This document shows positions 25,337-33,565 of a stretch of 38,149 nucleotides of DNA, in pieces. The notes beneath the pieces were generated by a model. That model was not told the origin of the DNA. It did no database searches and was given only the letters and a program-made list of their open reading frames with translations. A program made the position numbers and the translations under genes. The DNA is taken from assembly GCA_045534775.1 (NCBI GenBank), contig JAZSKI010000076.1, positions 1 through 38,149 of the forward strand, in the 5' to 3' direction. The stretch comes from JAZOTK01 sp045534775 (GTDB lineage: Bacteria > Bacillota > Clostridia > RUG12999). Within the stretch, counting starts at the first letter, position 1, and every line of letters starts with the position of its first letter.

Positions 25337-26503
25337 ATGAAAATGAACTTAGCCGTTATTTTCGGCGGAAAATCAGTAGAACACGAGGTATCGGTAATAT
25401 CAGCGAGCCAGGCAATGGCGGCGGCAGACAGCGAAAAATATAATGTTATACCTATATATATAACAAAACAAGGACTTTTCTATACAAGCGACATTATGAA
25501 AGATGTATCAAGTTTTAAAGATATAGATGCTTTACTTAAGAAAAGCAACAGAATTATTTTGGTAAACGACGGTAACAAGGTTCTTATGATGAAATACCCC
25601 AAACCCATGTTTAAAGGAATACTTGGCGAGATTGATGTAATTCTCCCTGTGGTTCACGGCACCAACTGTGAGGACGGCTCTCTTCAGGGCTATCTGGAAA
25701 CCATAGACGCAGCTTATGCAGGCTGTAACGTGCTGGCATCGGCACTGGGTATGGATAAAATTATGATGAAAAAATTACTTAAAGAACACGGCGTGCCTGT
25801 TTTAGACTGCGAATATTTCCACGCAAGAGAATGGTTTTCTCAGAAAACCGAAATAATTGAAAAATGCGAAATCCTCGGTTATCCCCTTATAGTAAAACCT
25901 GCGGACTTAGGCTCAAGTGTGGGCATTAAAAAAGCGGCGGACAGAGCTGAGCTTGAAGAAGCGGTGGAAAATGCTTCTGCGTACGCTGAGAAAATTCTGG
26001 TGGAACACGCCATTACAAATTTAAGGGAAATCAACTGCGCCGCTTTAGGTGATGCGGAAAAAATCATAACCTCAGTTTGCGAAGAACCCTTCAGTAATGA
26101 CGAAATTTTGTCCTACGAAGAAAAATATATGGGCGGAGGCAAAGGCTCAAAGGGTATGGCGAGCCTGTCAAGAAAGGTTCCTGCCGATATAAGCGAGGAA
26201 ACTGCAAACAAAATCAAAGGCTACGTGGCGGATACCTTTAAAATCCTCTGTTGCTCGGGCGTTGCAAGGGTAGACTGTATGATAGACGGCGATAACGGCG
26301 AAATCTATGTTAACGAAATAAACACCATCCCCGGTTCGCTTGCCTTTTACCTGTGGGAAAAAGCGGGCGTAAAATTCAGCGAGCTTATAGATGAGCTGGT
26401 AAGAATTGCTCTTAAACGTAAAAGAGAAAGACAGTCCCTGACCTTTTCCTTTGATACAAATATACTTGAGATGCACGGCGGCAGTAAAGGAACCAAAGGA
26501 TAA
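25337..26503 (+). CDS. ddl: D-alanine--D-alanine ligase
   Basis: An ATP-grasp enzyme joining two D-alanines for the peptidoglycan stem. The 388-residue protein starts MKMNLAVIFGGKSVEHEVSV and has HGTNCEDGSLQGYLE, the ATP-grasp PLIVKPADLGSSVGI, and the metal site DCMIDGDNGEIYVNEINTIPGS. It is longer than most Ddl enzymes (300-370), with a basic and polar tail (KRKRERQSLTF...). D-lactate or D-Ser variants exist in this family; no clear marker for those was checked. ATG 25337 follows AGGAGG (25322-25327); an earlier in-frame ATG at 25274 lies inside the preceding gene. Confidence 0.92.
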   Translation: MKMNLAVIFGGKSVEHEVSVISASQAMAAADSEKYNVIPIYITKQGLFYTSDIMKDVSSFKDIDALLKKSNRIILVNDGNKVLMMKYPKPMFKGILGEIDVILPVVHGTNCEDGSLQGYLETIDAAYAGCNVLASALGMDKIMMKKLLKEHGVPVLDCEYFHAREWFSQKTEIIEKCEILGYPLIVKPADLGSSVGIKKAADRAELEEAVENASAYAEKILVEHAITNLREINCAALGDAEKIITSVCEEPFSNDEILSYEEKYMGGGKGSKGMASLSRKVPADISEETANKIKGYVADTFKILCCSGVARVDCMIDGDNGEIYVNEINTIPGSLAFYLWEKAGVKFSELIDELVRIALKRKRERQSLTFSFDTNILEMHGGSKGTKG

Positions 26504-26564
26504 TACCTAATTAATGTTACCTATAACTTTTAATGAAAACTTGAAAAATTTGTATATTTTTTAA

Positions 26565-26593
26565 TTGACAAAGTAAAAGTTATTTGGTATAAT
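26565..26593 (+). promoter_or_regulatory. strong sigma-A promoter P1, S-layer gene
   Basis: A perfect TTGACA (26565-26570) and TATAAT (26588-26593) are 17 bases apart. It would give a leader of about 255 bases to ATG 26856. Confidence 0.8.
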
Positions 26594-26652
26594 TATATTT
26601 GAATGTAAAATATTATCGGTTTTTGTTAAACAGGGCAGTCAAATGTATCATA

Positions 26653-26687
26653 AATATTACAAAAAGCAGTTTTTTGACCGTAATATT
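26653..26687 (+). promoter_or_regulatory. hairpin in the long leader between P1 and P2
   Basis: AATATTAC (26653-26660) pairs with GTAATATT (26680-26687), with inner A-tract/T-tract pairing. It could shape the P1 transcript or serve as a dyad operator. No protein is implied. Confidence 0.4.
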
Positions 26688-26747
26688 GCAATCCTGTAAC
26701 AAAAAGAGAGTATATTTTTACAATTTCTTTACATCTGTTTAAAACCC

Positions 26748-26777
26748 TTGACAGAAGCGGTATGCAAGTGGTATAAT
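26748..26777 (+). promoter_or_regulatory. sigma-A promoter P2, S-layer gene
   Basis: TTGACA (26748-26753) and TATAAT (26772-26777) are 18 bases apart. The transcript would start near 26784 and carry about 70 bases of leader with a small GGTAC/GTACC hairpin and AAGGAGG before ATG 26856. Confidence 0.78.
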
Positions 26778-26855
26778 AAGCCCATAGGTACGAAACATTT
26801 GTACCGCGCCTTAAAGGGTGATAAAAAATTATATTTTTATAAGGAGGAGTTCATA

Positions 26856-29800
26856 ATGAAGAACTTATCAAAAGTAATGGCAGTAGTTCTCGCATTACTC
26901 ATGACATTGTCTACAGTTAGCTTTGCAGCTTTCACAGACGTGCCTGAAGATGCAAACTACGGCGAAGCAGTTTCCATTCTTAATGCAATGGGAATTCTCA
27001 AAGGCGACGTTGAAGGCACATTCAGACCTGATGATACAATCAAAAGATCTGAATTTGCAGCAGTTGTATGTCGTATGTTGGGTCTCGGCGAAGCAGGCGA
27101 AGGCGCTAAAGGTCAGGTAGTATTTACTGACGTTTCAGGCGAACACTGGGCTTCCGGTTACATCGCACTTGCTTCACAGCAGGGCATAGTTAACGGTAAA
27201 GGCAACGGTATCTTCGATCCCGACGCTGACGTTAAATATGAAGAAGCTGTAAAGATGATAGTTGCAGCTCTCGGCTACACACCTATGGCTGATACAAACG
27301 GCGGCTATCCCGGCGGTTTCCAGATCGTTGCTGCTCAGAAGGGCATTTTAAGCGGCGTTAAAGGTATCCAGGGTGATGCAGCATCTCGTTCACTCGTAGC
27401 TCAGATGTGCTACAATGCACTTGAAGTACCTCTCATGGTTCAGGACGGTTTCGGAACAGAAATCTCCTTCGGCTATGGCGATCAGCTTCTCTTAAACAAA
27501 CTTGGTGTTACAAAGTTTGAAGGTACAGTATATAACACAAGCGCATCTTCTGATGACGTTAAAGAAGGCAAAGTTGCTCTTGCTTATGACGTACAGATTA
27601 CAGCTATCAAAGATCAGTCTAATGCGTCTCGTGTAAAACTCTTAAAGAACGGCGTTCTTAACGAAGACAACCAGTACAAATGTAATCCTGTTGTAGAAGG
27701 CATGGATAGCTACGCAAGACAGACAGTTCTCATTGACGATGCTGATGAAACTCTTGCTGATACAGTTGAAGGTCTCCTCGACTACGCTTCTGTAATGTAT
27801 GTAAAAGATGCTGATACAGATGATGAAGCTACTCTCGTTGCTATCGCTAAGAAAGGCAACAAGAATAAGACAGTTGAATTCAGAGCTGAAGACGTAATCG
27901 ACGGCGGTACTGACACATACATCGATGCTACAGCAGTTGGTAAGGTTACTGTTGATACAGATACAAAAGAAGAAAAATATAAACTGGCTGTAACAAAGGT
28001 ATATGTAAATGGCAGAACAGTAGCTACAGAAGATATCGCAGCTGACGGTGCTATTGCAGCTATCGCAAAAGGCGAACCTATCGACACACACGCTGAAATG
28101 CAGACAGTTATCAACTACTACTTCGATTCTGCAAGAACAGCTGACATCAAGCTTCTTGATGGCACAACAGGCAGCGAAGAACTCTTCAACACAGTTTATA
28201 TCACAACATACAGCGATTACGTAGTTGAAGAAAAGAACGACAAGAAATATTCTATCGTTGACAAAAACAACAACGGCAAGCTTATCCTTGATGAAGAAAA
28301 TGAAGATTACAGATTCACAATTGTAAAAGATGGTGCTAAGATTTCATTTGCTGACATTCAGGAAAATGACGTTGTAACAGTAAATGGTTATATTAACAGC
28401 GATAAAGAGCTTGAATACGGTACAGTTACAGTAACAAGCCAGCAGGTATCAGGTGTTGTTAAAGCTTACAACGCTTCTGAAGGTACAGTTACAATTGATG
28501 ATACAGTTTATGATATTGATACAAACAACATCACAATCGGCACAACAGTAAGACTTGGCGATACAGTAACAATGTATATGAACTCAAGAGGCACACTCGT
28601 TGGCGTTGACAAAGCTCAGTCCAGAGGCAACCTCAACTTCGGTTTTGCTACAGTAATAGCTAAGAATTCAGGTATCAGCAGCACATTCCAGATCAGAATT
28701 ATGAACACAGAAGGCACATGGAAAACTTATGACTTCGCGTCTAAGGTATCCTTTGATGATGCACCGTCTGTAACTCTTAACGACTCTACAGCTTGGGCAA
28801 CTCTTGTTGGCGATGTAGGTATTGCAGCAGGTACACCAAGTACAACAAGCGGTTCAACAACATTTGTAAACAAGCTCGTTGGCTATGAAACAAACAGCGA
28901 TGGTAAGATCAATAAGATTTACTTCAACGGTATTGGTAACAATGCTACTGATGATATCTTCTATACAAAGAGAGTTAATGCACCTCAGTACTACGAAGCT
29001 ACAGATAGCCTCGGCGGAACTTATGTAGATGACAGCACAATTATCTTCAGTGTAGATGGTAGTATCGCAGGTAATGCAGCAGTTGTTGAAGACAACGTAA
29101 GCGTTGCTAAGAAAGAGGCTCTTGTTGACCGTGACACATTCGGTACAATCCTTGTTGCTAACGAAGATGAAAACGGCTATGCAAAGGTTATCTTAGGTAC
29201 ATCTCTTGTAGGTAAGGTTAATCCTGCTGCTTCCTTCTTCACAATCGTATCTGATGCTGTAACAACTAATGCAGAAGGCGATAAGGGTACACTCTACACA
29301 GGTATCTGTGGCGGCGATGAAGCTACAATATTTGTAGAAGATGGTACAACAATCAATGTTGCTGACTACACAGCTGCTGATTATACAGAAAGCACAACTC
29401 CGTTTGGCGGAACACTTGCAAAGGGTGACGTTATCATATTCAGCAAGGCTGCAAACGGCGATGCTAAGAAGGTTATAGTTCTCTTAGATGCTTCAACTTA
29501 TGCAACAAGTGCAGGCGTAACAAACAACGATGCGGCATTAACTGTTGAAACATTCTCAGCTGCAGGCACAAACTACAAGTTCATCTTTGGTTATGCTGCA
29601 AGCTTGAGCGGCAACCGTGTAGGTCTTATCGACGGTACAGTTACACCTAACACAACAGCTTACACAGATGGTAGCCTCTTCTCAATTAAGAGCGGTGCTT
29701 CTATGACATACTACGATGCTTACGAAAAAGTAGGTAACAAAGTAGGTAAAGTAGCTGTTGCTGATAAGAGCGACATCGAAACTGTTGAAAAAGATGAAAA

Positions 29801-29894
29801 CGACAAAATCGCTGCTACAGGCGACGTAATCTTCGCAAGAGTAGCTAACGATTCTTCTATCGAAGACGTTGTAATCATCAAAGTTAAAGACTAA
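26856..29894 (+). CDS. S-layer homology (SLH) domain surface protein
   Basis: A 1012-residue secreted protein. The signal peptide covers about residues 1-24 (KNLSKVMAVVLALLM core, cleavage near FAA). Three SLH units follow: 26-77 (FTDVPEDANYGEAVSIL), 90-141 (FTDVSGEHWASGYIALA) and a divergent one at 150-192. SLH domains bind pyruvylated secondary cell-wall polymers. The remaining 800 residues are Thr/Val/Asp-rich, beta-type and not recognised, which suits a lattice or large surface protein. Codon use is unlike neighbours: Thr is nearly always ACA, and Ile ATC and Leu CTC/CTT are frequent, as expected of a very highly expressed gene. Two promoters, AAGGAGG and a strong terminator support high output. 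It is probably the main S-layer protein. A reading from TTG 26748 is rejected because that codon is in the P2 -35 box. Confidence 0.9.
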   Translation: MKNLSKVMAVVLALLMTLSTVSFAAFTDVPEDANYGEAVSILNAMGILKGDVEGTFRPDDTIKRSEFAAVVCRMLGLGEAGEGAKGQVVFTDVSGEHWASGYIALASQQGIVNGKGNGIFDPDADVKYEEAVKMIVAALGYTPMADTNGGYPGGFQIVAAQKGILSGVKGIQGDAASRSLVAQMCYNALEVPLMVQDGFGTEISFGYGDQLLLNKLGVTKFEGTVYNTSASSDDVKEGKVALAYDVQITAIKDQSNASRVKLLKNGVLNEDNQYKCNPVVEGMDSYARQTVLIDDADETLADTVEGLLDYASVMYVKDADTDDEATLVAIAKKGNKNKTVEFRAEDVIDGGTDTYIDATAVGKVTVDTDTKEEKYKLAVTKVYVNGRTVATEDIAADGAIAAIAKGEPIDTHAEMQTVINYYFDSARTADIKLLDGTTGSEELFNTVYITTYSDYVVEEKNDKKYSIVDKNNNGKLILDEENEDYRFTIVKDGAKISFADIQENDVVTVNGYINSDKELEYGTVTVTSQQVSGVVKAYNASEGTVTIDDTVYDIDTNNITIGTTVRLGDTVTMYMNSRGTLVGVDKAQSRGNLNFGFATVIAKNSGISSTFQIRIMNTEGTWKTYDFASKVSFDDAPSVTLNDSTAWATLVGDVGIAAGTPSTTSGSTTFVNKLVGYETNSDGKINKIYFNGIGNNATDDIFYTKRVNAPQYYEATDSLGGTYVDDSTIIFSVDGSIAGNAAVVEDNVSVAKKEALVDRDTFGTILVANEDENGYAKVILGTSLVGKVNPAASFFTIVSDAVTTNAEGDKGTLYTGICGGDEATIFVEDGTTINVADYTAADYTESTTPFGGTLAKGDVIIFSKAANGDAKKVIVLLDASTYATSAGVTNNDAALTVETFSAAGTNYKFIFGYAASLSGNRVGLIDGTVTPNTTAYTDGSLFSIKSGASMTYYDAYEKVGNKVGKVAVADKSDIETVEKDENDKIAATGDVIFARVANDSSIEDVVIIKVKD

Positions 29895-29921
29895 TATTAA
29901 TTTAGTAATAATTTAATATAA

Positions 29922-29958
29922 GCAAAAAACAGGGAGCTTCGGCTCCTTGTTTTTTTGC
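29922..29958 (+). terminator. strong intrinsic terminator of the S-layer gene
   Basis: The stem GCAAAAAACAGGGAGC pairs with the segment from 29942 to 29958 around a TTCG tetraloop (GAGC-TTCG-GCTC), with one G-T wobble. A T-rich tract forms the 3' arm. Confidence 0.88.
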
Positions 29959-29970
29959 ATATAAGCCTAA

Positions 29971-30430
29971 TAAGCCTTCTCCGTGACGGAGAAGGTGTCA
30001 GCCGTAGGCTGACGGATGAGGAGACTATATGGCATAGGCTTGTGCAAGTGGTCACAACCCCTCCGAGAGGCTTCAACACCCGCCCTCGCCTCCCTTGCCT
30101 AAAGGGAGGGGGACCACCGAAGGTGGTGGAGGGATTCAACCCTTGCCTAATACCCTGAAGGGCACGCGAGGGAGGGGGACCACCCGAATAGCCTTCCACT
30201 ACGAAGGTAACTGCAAACTTCGCTACATAGCCTTCCCCTACGAGGGGAAGAGGGACCGCTTGCGGTGGATGATTACTGACACCCCAAATCTTCGATTTGG
30301 TTGGTGTAAGGCTATGCAAGCGAGCAAAGCGAGTCGCAGGTGGACCCGTTGTCGCAAAGCTCATAAATCAAGCAAAGCAAACCGCAGGCGAACGGCGTTG
30401 CACAATGCGTGTGCCATACAGATACAAAAG
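29971..30430. repeat. composite block of palindromic repeats, non-coding
   Basis: This 460-base stretch between the S-layer terminator and the cysK terminator is a chain of perfect small hairpins. They include CCTTCTCCG/CGGAGAAGG (29975-29995), GTCAGCC/GGCTGAC (29997-30013), CCTCCCTT/AAGGGAGG (30089-30109), ACCACC/GGTGGT (30113-30127), ACCGC/GCGGT (30255-30266) and CCAAATC/GATTTGG (30284-30300). GC content is higher than around it. From memory, such modules are dispersed in gut Clostridia genomes. The units are not regularly spaced direct repeats, so this is not a CRISPR array. Open frames across it are accidental. Confidence 0.75.
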
Positions 30431-30435
30431 GTTCA

Positions 30436-30477
30436 AAAAGCTATAACGGGTTGCGGGTACAACCTGTTATAGCTTTT
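30436..30477 (-). terminator. terminator of cysK
   Basis: An 18-base near-perfect stem, AAAAGCTATAACGGGTTG (30436-30453) with 30460-30477, has a 6-base loop and one wobble. On the minus strand it ends in a T-tract (CTTTTTG), downstream of the cysK stop. Confidence 0.8.
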
Positions 30478-30506
30478 AGTGCAGAAAAAATTATTTTTGT
30501 ATGCTT

Positions 30507-31430
30507 TTATTTATATAAGTCTGTGGAGAGATAGCGGTCGCCGCTGTCGGGGAAGAGGACTACTATGTTTTTGTCTTTATTCTCAACCCGTTTTGCCACC
30601 TCTATTGCTGCCCATGCGGCGGCACCTGATGAAATGCCGAGGAGGAAGCCCTCTTTTTCACCGATAAATTTGCTTGTAGCATAGGCGTTATCGCTGCCGA
30701 CGGTTATTATCTCATCATAGACGGCGGTATTTAAAATTTCGGGGATAAACCCTGCTCCTATACCCTGCAGGGGGTGAGGGCCTGCTGAGCCGCCTGACAG
30801 CACGCAGGAAGCCTCAGGCTCAACAGCAACAATTTTTATATCGGGATTTTTTGATTTAAGATATTCCCCGACACCGGTTATAGTGCCGCCGGTACCTACA
30901 CCGCAAACAAAAATATCCACGTTGCCGTCTAAATCCTCATAAATTTCAGGACCTGTGGTTTTAAAATGTGCCGCAGGATTAGCCGAATTTATGAACTGCC
31001 CTGCCACTATGGCATCATCTGTTTCGGCGGCAAGCTCGTTTGCTTTGGCGATAGCGCCTGCCATACCGTGCGCACCGTCGGTTAAAACAAGCTCAGCTCC
31101 GTAGGCGGACATAAGCATACGGCGTTCTACGGACATAGTTTCGGGCATAACGATAATAGTCCTGTAACCACGTGCGGCGGCTACAGAAGCAAGACCAATA
31201 CCCGTATTACCGCTGGTGGGTTCTATAATAATGGAATTTTCAGTTAAGAGACCGTTTTTTTCTGCTTCGTCAATCATATTTTTTGCCACTCGGTCTTTAA
31301 CAGACCCTGCGGGATTAAAATATTCCAGTTTAGCAAAGATTTTTCCTTGAAGCTGTAATTCTTTTTCAACTCTGCAAAGCTTTAAAATGGGAGTTTTACC
31401 TATAAGCTGGTCGATAGATTTATATATCAT
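30507..31430 (-). CDS. cysK: cysteine synthase (O-acetylserine sulfhydrylase)
   Basis: A PLP enzyme that makes cysteine from O-acetylserine and sulfide, completing the pathway started by cysE at 20551. The 307-residue protein has GKTPILKL, the PLP lysine in NPAGSVKDRVAKNMI, the substrate loop EPTSGNTGIGLA, the phosphate-binding GVGTGGTITGVGEYL and PLQGIGAGFIPEIL. ATG 31430 follows AAGGAG. A short GC-rich hairpin (31447-31465) sits in the leader. No clear promoter was found; it starts after the rpmA terminator. Confidence 0.95.
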   Translation of the reverse strand: MIYKSIDQLIGKTPILKLCRVEKELQLQGKIFAKLEYFNPAGSVKDRVAKNMIDEAEKNGLLTENSIIIEPTSGNTGIGLASVAAARGYRTIIVMPETMSVERRMLMSAYGAELVLTDGAHGMAGAIAKANELAAETDDAIVAGQFINSANPAAHFKTTGPEIYEDLDGNVDIFVCGVGTGGTITGVGEYLKSKNPDIKIVAVEPEASCVLSGGSAGPHPLQGIGAGFIPEILNTAVYDEIITVGSDNAYATSKFIGEKEGFLLGISSGAAAWAAIEVAKRVENKDKNIVVLFPDSGDRYLSTDLYK

Positions 31431-31446
31431 AAAAACACTCCTTGAG

Positions 31447-31465
31447 GTCGCGCAGCTGGTGCGAC
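31447..31465 (-). promoter_or_regulatory. small hairpin in the cysK leader
   Basis: GTCGC (31447-31451) pairs with GCGAC (31461-31465) around a loop containing the palindrome CAGCTG. It may be a dyad operator or a leader hairpin. It is too short to be a T-box or S-box. Confidence 0.3.
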
Positions 31466-31488
31466 AATAAAATAACTTGGTTTAATAA

Positions 31489-31516
31489 AAAAGCAGAGCA
31501 TAACAGCTCTGCTTTT
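31489..31516 (-). terminator. terminator of the rplU-prp-rpmA operon
   Basis: An 11-base stem, AAAAGCAGAGC (31489-31499) with GCTCTGCTTTT (31506-31516), has a 6-base loop. On the minus strand it runs into a T-rich tract (TTTTTTATT). Confidence 0.88.
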
Positions 31517-31547
31517 ACCGGCGGATTATACCGCTCATTTACAAAGA

Positions 31548-31832
31548 TTACTGAGCAATGGGATAAACACTAACCTTTTTCTTATCCTTACCCATTCTCT
31601 CAAACTTAACCTTACCGGTTACAAGTGCAAATAAAGTATCATCACTGCCTTTACCTACGTTTGTTCCGGGGTGTATTTTTGTTCCTCTTTGCTTAACAAG
31701 AATATTGCCGGCAAGTACTGTCTGACCGTCAGCTCTCTTAACGCCTAACCGTTTAGATTCGCTGTCACGACCGTTCTTTGTACTACCAACACCCTTCTTA
31801 TGTGCAAAAAACTGTAAGCTGATTCTTAACAT
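31548..31832 (-). CDS. rpmA: 50S ribosomal protein L27 (with cleavable N-terminal extension)
   Basis: L27 reaches the peptidyl transferase centre with its N-terminus. The 94-residue protein begins MLRISLQFFAHKKGVGS. In Firmicutes the first nine residues are an extension cut between FF and AHKKG by the protease Prp, whose gene is directly upstream here. The ATG at 31832 is 8 bases after GGAGGG; the earlier in-frame start at 31853 is inside prp and lacks support. It overlaps prp by 7 bases. Confidence 0.96.
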   Translation of the reverse strand: MLRISLQFFAHKKGVGSTKNGRDSESKRLGVKRADGQTVLAGNILVKQRGTKIHPGTNVGKGSDDTLFALVTGKVKFERMGKDKKKVSVYPIAQ

Positions 31833-32176
31833 GGATAAACCCTCCGTTTCCATACAAATATGTGTTTTTTATACGCTTTTGCCAGTTTGTTGATATATTT
31901 ATAAAAGGTATCGGTGAAGAAGAAGAATTTTTCTTTTTCCTCTTCCGTAATATCCTTAGGCATTCGGCAGATAATCATAGTTTTCTGCTTACTTACCAAA
32001 AAAGCACCACGTCTTTTTCCGAGTAAATCAACCAAACCGACTTCCATCATCTGAACACAAGACGACATTGCAGAACAAAGTATATCGCTGCCTTCCTCGC
32101 CGTAGCCGGCGTGACCGCACATTGAAAAACCCGTAATATGCCCGTCTTTGTCAGAGGTAAACTTAAATACCGTCAT
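31826..32176 (-). CDS. prp: ribosomal-processing cysteine protease Prp
   Basis: Prp removes the N-terminal extension of L27 and is essential where studied (Staphylococcus aureus). The 116-residue protein has the catalytic pair His22 and Cys34 in CGHAGYGEEGSDILCSAMS, matching family spacing. It stands between rplU and rpmA, the usual place. The ATG is 3 bases after the rplU stop and has no clear ribosome site of its own, so translation is probably coupled to rplU, keeping output low. Confidence 0.94.
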   Translation of the reverse strand: MTVFKFTSDKDGHITGFSMCGHAGYGEEGSDILCSAMSSCVQMMEVGLVDLLGKRRGAFLVSKQKTMIICRMPKDITEEEKEKFFFFTDTFYKYINKLAKAYKKHIFVWKRRVYPC

Positions 32177-32179
32177 AAT

Positions 32180-32488
32180 TTAAGCTTTGATTTCTGTAAT
32201 TGTGATTTTGTCAAGCGGTTGTCTGTGACCCTGACGCTTGTGATAACCTTTTTTAGGTTTATACTTGAAAATTCTAACCTTCTTACCCTTTGTATTAGCT
32301 AAGATTTCAGCTGTTACAGCTGCACCTTCGACAACGGGAGCACCGATTTTTGAATTTTCACCATCAATGATAGCAACAACATCAAAATCAACCTTTTCGC
32401 CTTCGGCTTTGCCTAATTTTTCAACAAAAATCACATCACCCTGCTGAACTTTGTACTGTTTACCACCTGTTTCGATTACTGCATACAT
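32180..32488 (-). CDS. rplU: 50S ribosomal protein L21
   Basis: A 102-residue ribosomal protein with MYAVIETGGKQYKVQQGD at its start and the conserved basic segment KKGYHKRQGHRQPLDKI near the end. ATG 32488 follows GGAGGTG by 7 bases; a longer in-frame start is not needed. It is the first gene of the operon, behind an L21-type leader and a strong promoter. Confidence 0.97.
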   Translation of the reverse strand: MYAVIETGGKQYKVQQGDVIFVEKLGKAEGEKVDFDVVAIIDGENSKIGAPVVEGAAVTAEILANTKGKKVRIFKYKPKKGYHKRQGHRQPLDKITITEIKA

Positions 32489-32513
32489 TTTACGCACCTC
32501 CATCCTCCAGACT

Positions 32514-32558
32514 CGCTGAATAACGGGTACCCGTAGGTTTTAAAACCCGATTCACGCG
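32514..32558 (-). ncRNA. L21 leader (ribosomal protein operon leader)
   Basis: The transcript before rplU folds into an outer stem CGC-TGAAT with ATTCAGCG (32514-32521 and 32550-32558, one bulged base) and an inner hairpin with CGGGTTTT / ACGGGTACCCGT segments. Size, position and plan fit the Firmicutes L21 leader, an autoregulatory RNA. The assignment is from context and not from a covariance search. Confidence 0.65.
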
Positions 32559-32568
32559 GTTAATAGAT

Positions 32569-32598
32569 ATTATATCATAAAAATTCAAGGTTGTCAAT
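32569..32598 (-). promoter_or_regulatory. sigma-A promoter of the L21-Prp-L27 operon
   Basis: On the minus strand a perfect TTGACA (32593-32598) and TATAAT (32569-32574) are 18 bases apart, directly upstream of the L21 leader. Confidence 0.85.
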
Positions 32599-32618
32599 AC
32601 TTTTCAAAAAAAAAATAC

Positions 32619-33500
32619 TCATTTTGCCGGATTTGCATGTATCATACAATGTTTTATATCGGGAATTTCAGATTCTATTTCATCATGGATATTTTCTATA
32701 ATAGTATGAGCCTTTTCCAAAGTAAAGCTTTTATCTAACTGCAGTTCAATATCTACGTAAATTTTGTTACCGAAAAGTCTTGTTTTAATAAAATCAGTTT
32801 TTTGGACATCGGGGAATTTTGAAATAATTTTTTCCATTTTTTCAATGATTTCGGCAGGTGCCGCAGTATCAACCATCTGGTTTACGGCAGAAACGGAAAT
32901 ATCTATGGCTACCTTCAAAATAAGAGCTGATATAATAACCGATACCAGCGGGTCAAGGAAGAGAAAACCTGCCATAGCTCCGCCTATTCCGATAAAAGCA
33001 CCTATGGAAGAAATGGCATCAGACCTATGGTGCCAGGCATCCGCCATCATTGAGGTAGATTTGATTTTCCTTGCAGCGCGGACGGTATAATGGTACATAC
33101 TTTCTTTGACAATAACGGATATAGTGGCGGCAATCAACGCAATTAAACCGGGAGGCTCAACGCTGTGAGTGCCTTTAAAACAGTTTATCATTGCAAAAAC
33201 GCCGTTTATACCTATACCCACTGCTGTTGTGAACAGCAGCATAGCAAGAATAACGGAGGTTATACATTCAAGCTTTTCGTGCCCGTAAGGATGCTTTTCG
33301 TCCGCCTTTTTTGAAGAAATATTAATGCCGATTATAACCACAACCGTACTAAGCACGTCAGACAGGGAATGGAAGGCATCTGAAATCATCGCCGCTGAAT
33401 TGCCGATAATTCCGGCGGATATTTTTATCAGCGAAAGCGTAATGTTTTGAATTATAGTGTTTATGCTTACCCTGCAAGCAATTTGTTTGTTATTTTCCAA
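32619..33500 (-). CDS. cation diffusion facilitator family transporter
   Basis: An efflux carrier for divalent metal such as Zn, Fe or Mn, driven by protons, in the cytoplasmic membrane. The 293-residue protein has about six membrane helices with the metal-site pairs DAFHSLSD (helix 2) and DAWHHRSD (helix 5), and a C-terminal cytoplasmic domain (PDVQKTDFIKTRLFGNKIYVD) with a late His-rich end. Helix 5 carries the D-x2-H-x3-D type site; metal choice cannot be given. The best start is TTG at 33500, 5 bases after AGGTGAT; GTG 33509 overlaps that ribosome site. Confidence 0.9.
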   Translation of the reverse strand: MENNKQIACRVSINTIIQNITLSLIKISAGIIGNSAAMISDAFHSLSDVLSTVVVIIGINISSKKADEKHPYGHEKLECITSVILAMLLFTTAVGIGINGVFAMINCFKGTHSVEPPGLIALIAATISVIVKESMYHYTVRAARKIKSTSMMADAWHHRSDAISSIGAFIGIGGAMAGFLFLDPLVSVIISALILKVAIDISVSAVNQMVDTAAPAEIIEKMEKIISKFPDVQKTDFIKTRLFGNKIYVDIELQLDKSFTLEKAHTIIENIHDEIESEIPDIKHCMIHANPAK

Positions 33501-33523
33501 AATAATCACCTCATAAATTTAAA

Positions 33524-33542
33524 GAGGCGGCAACGCCGCCTC
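33524..33542 (-). terminator. hairpin after the prsA-small protein pair
   Basis: GAGGCGGC (33524-33531) pairs with GCCGCCTC (33535-33542) around a 3-base loop. A short T-run follows on the minus strand. It also lies just upstream of the transporter gene, so it may be a leader hairpin for it instead. Confidence 0.55.
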
Positions 33543-33565
33543 AATAGTTCAGAGTACTTCAAAAA

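Noticed and set aside
26748..26855. Longer S-layer protein starting at TTG 26748
   Set aside because: That TTG is part of the P2 -35 box, and the added residues do not form a signal peptide. ATG 26856 has AAGGAGG and a typical signal sequence.
29971..30430. CRISPR array
   Set aside because: The repeats are different palindromes, not one direct repeat with equal spacers, and no cas gene is near.
29897..30472. Open frames on both strands in the palindrome block
   Set aside because: They read through hairpin repeats, lack ribosome sites and give low-complexity, Pro/Arg-rich sequence unlike real proteins.
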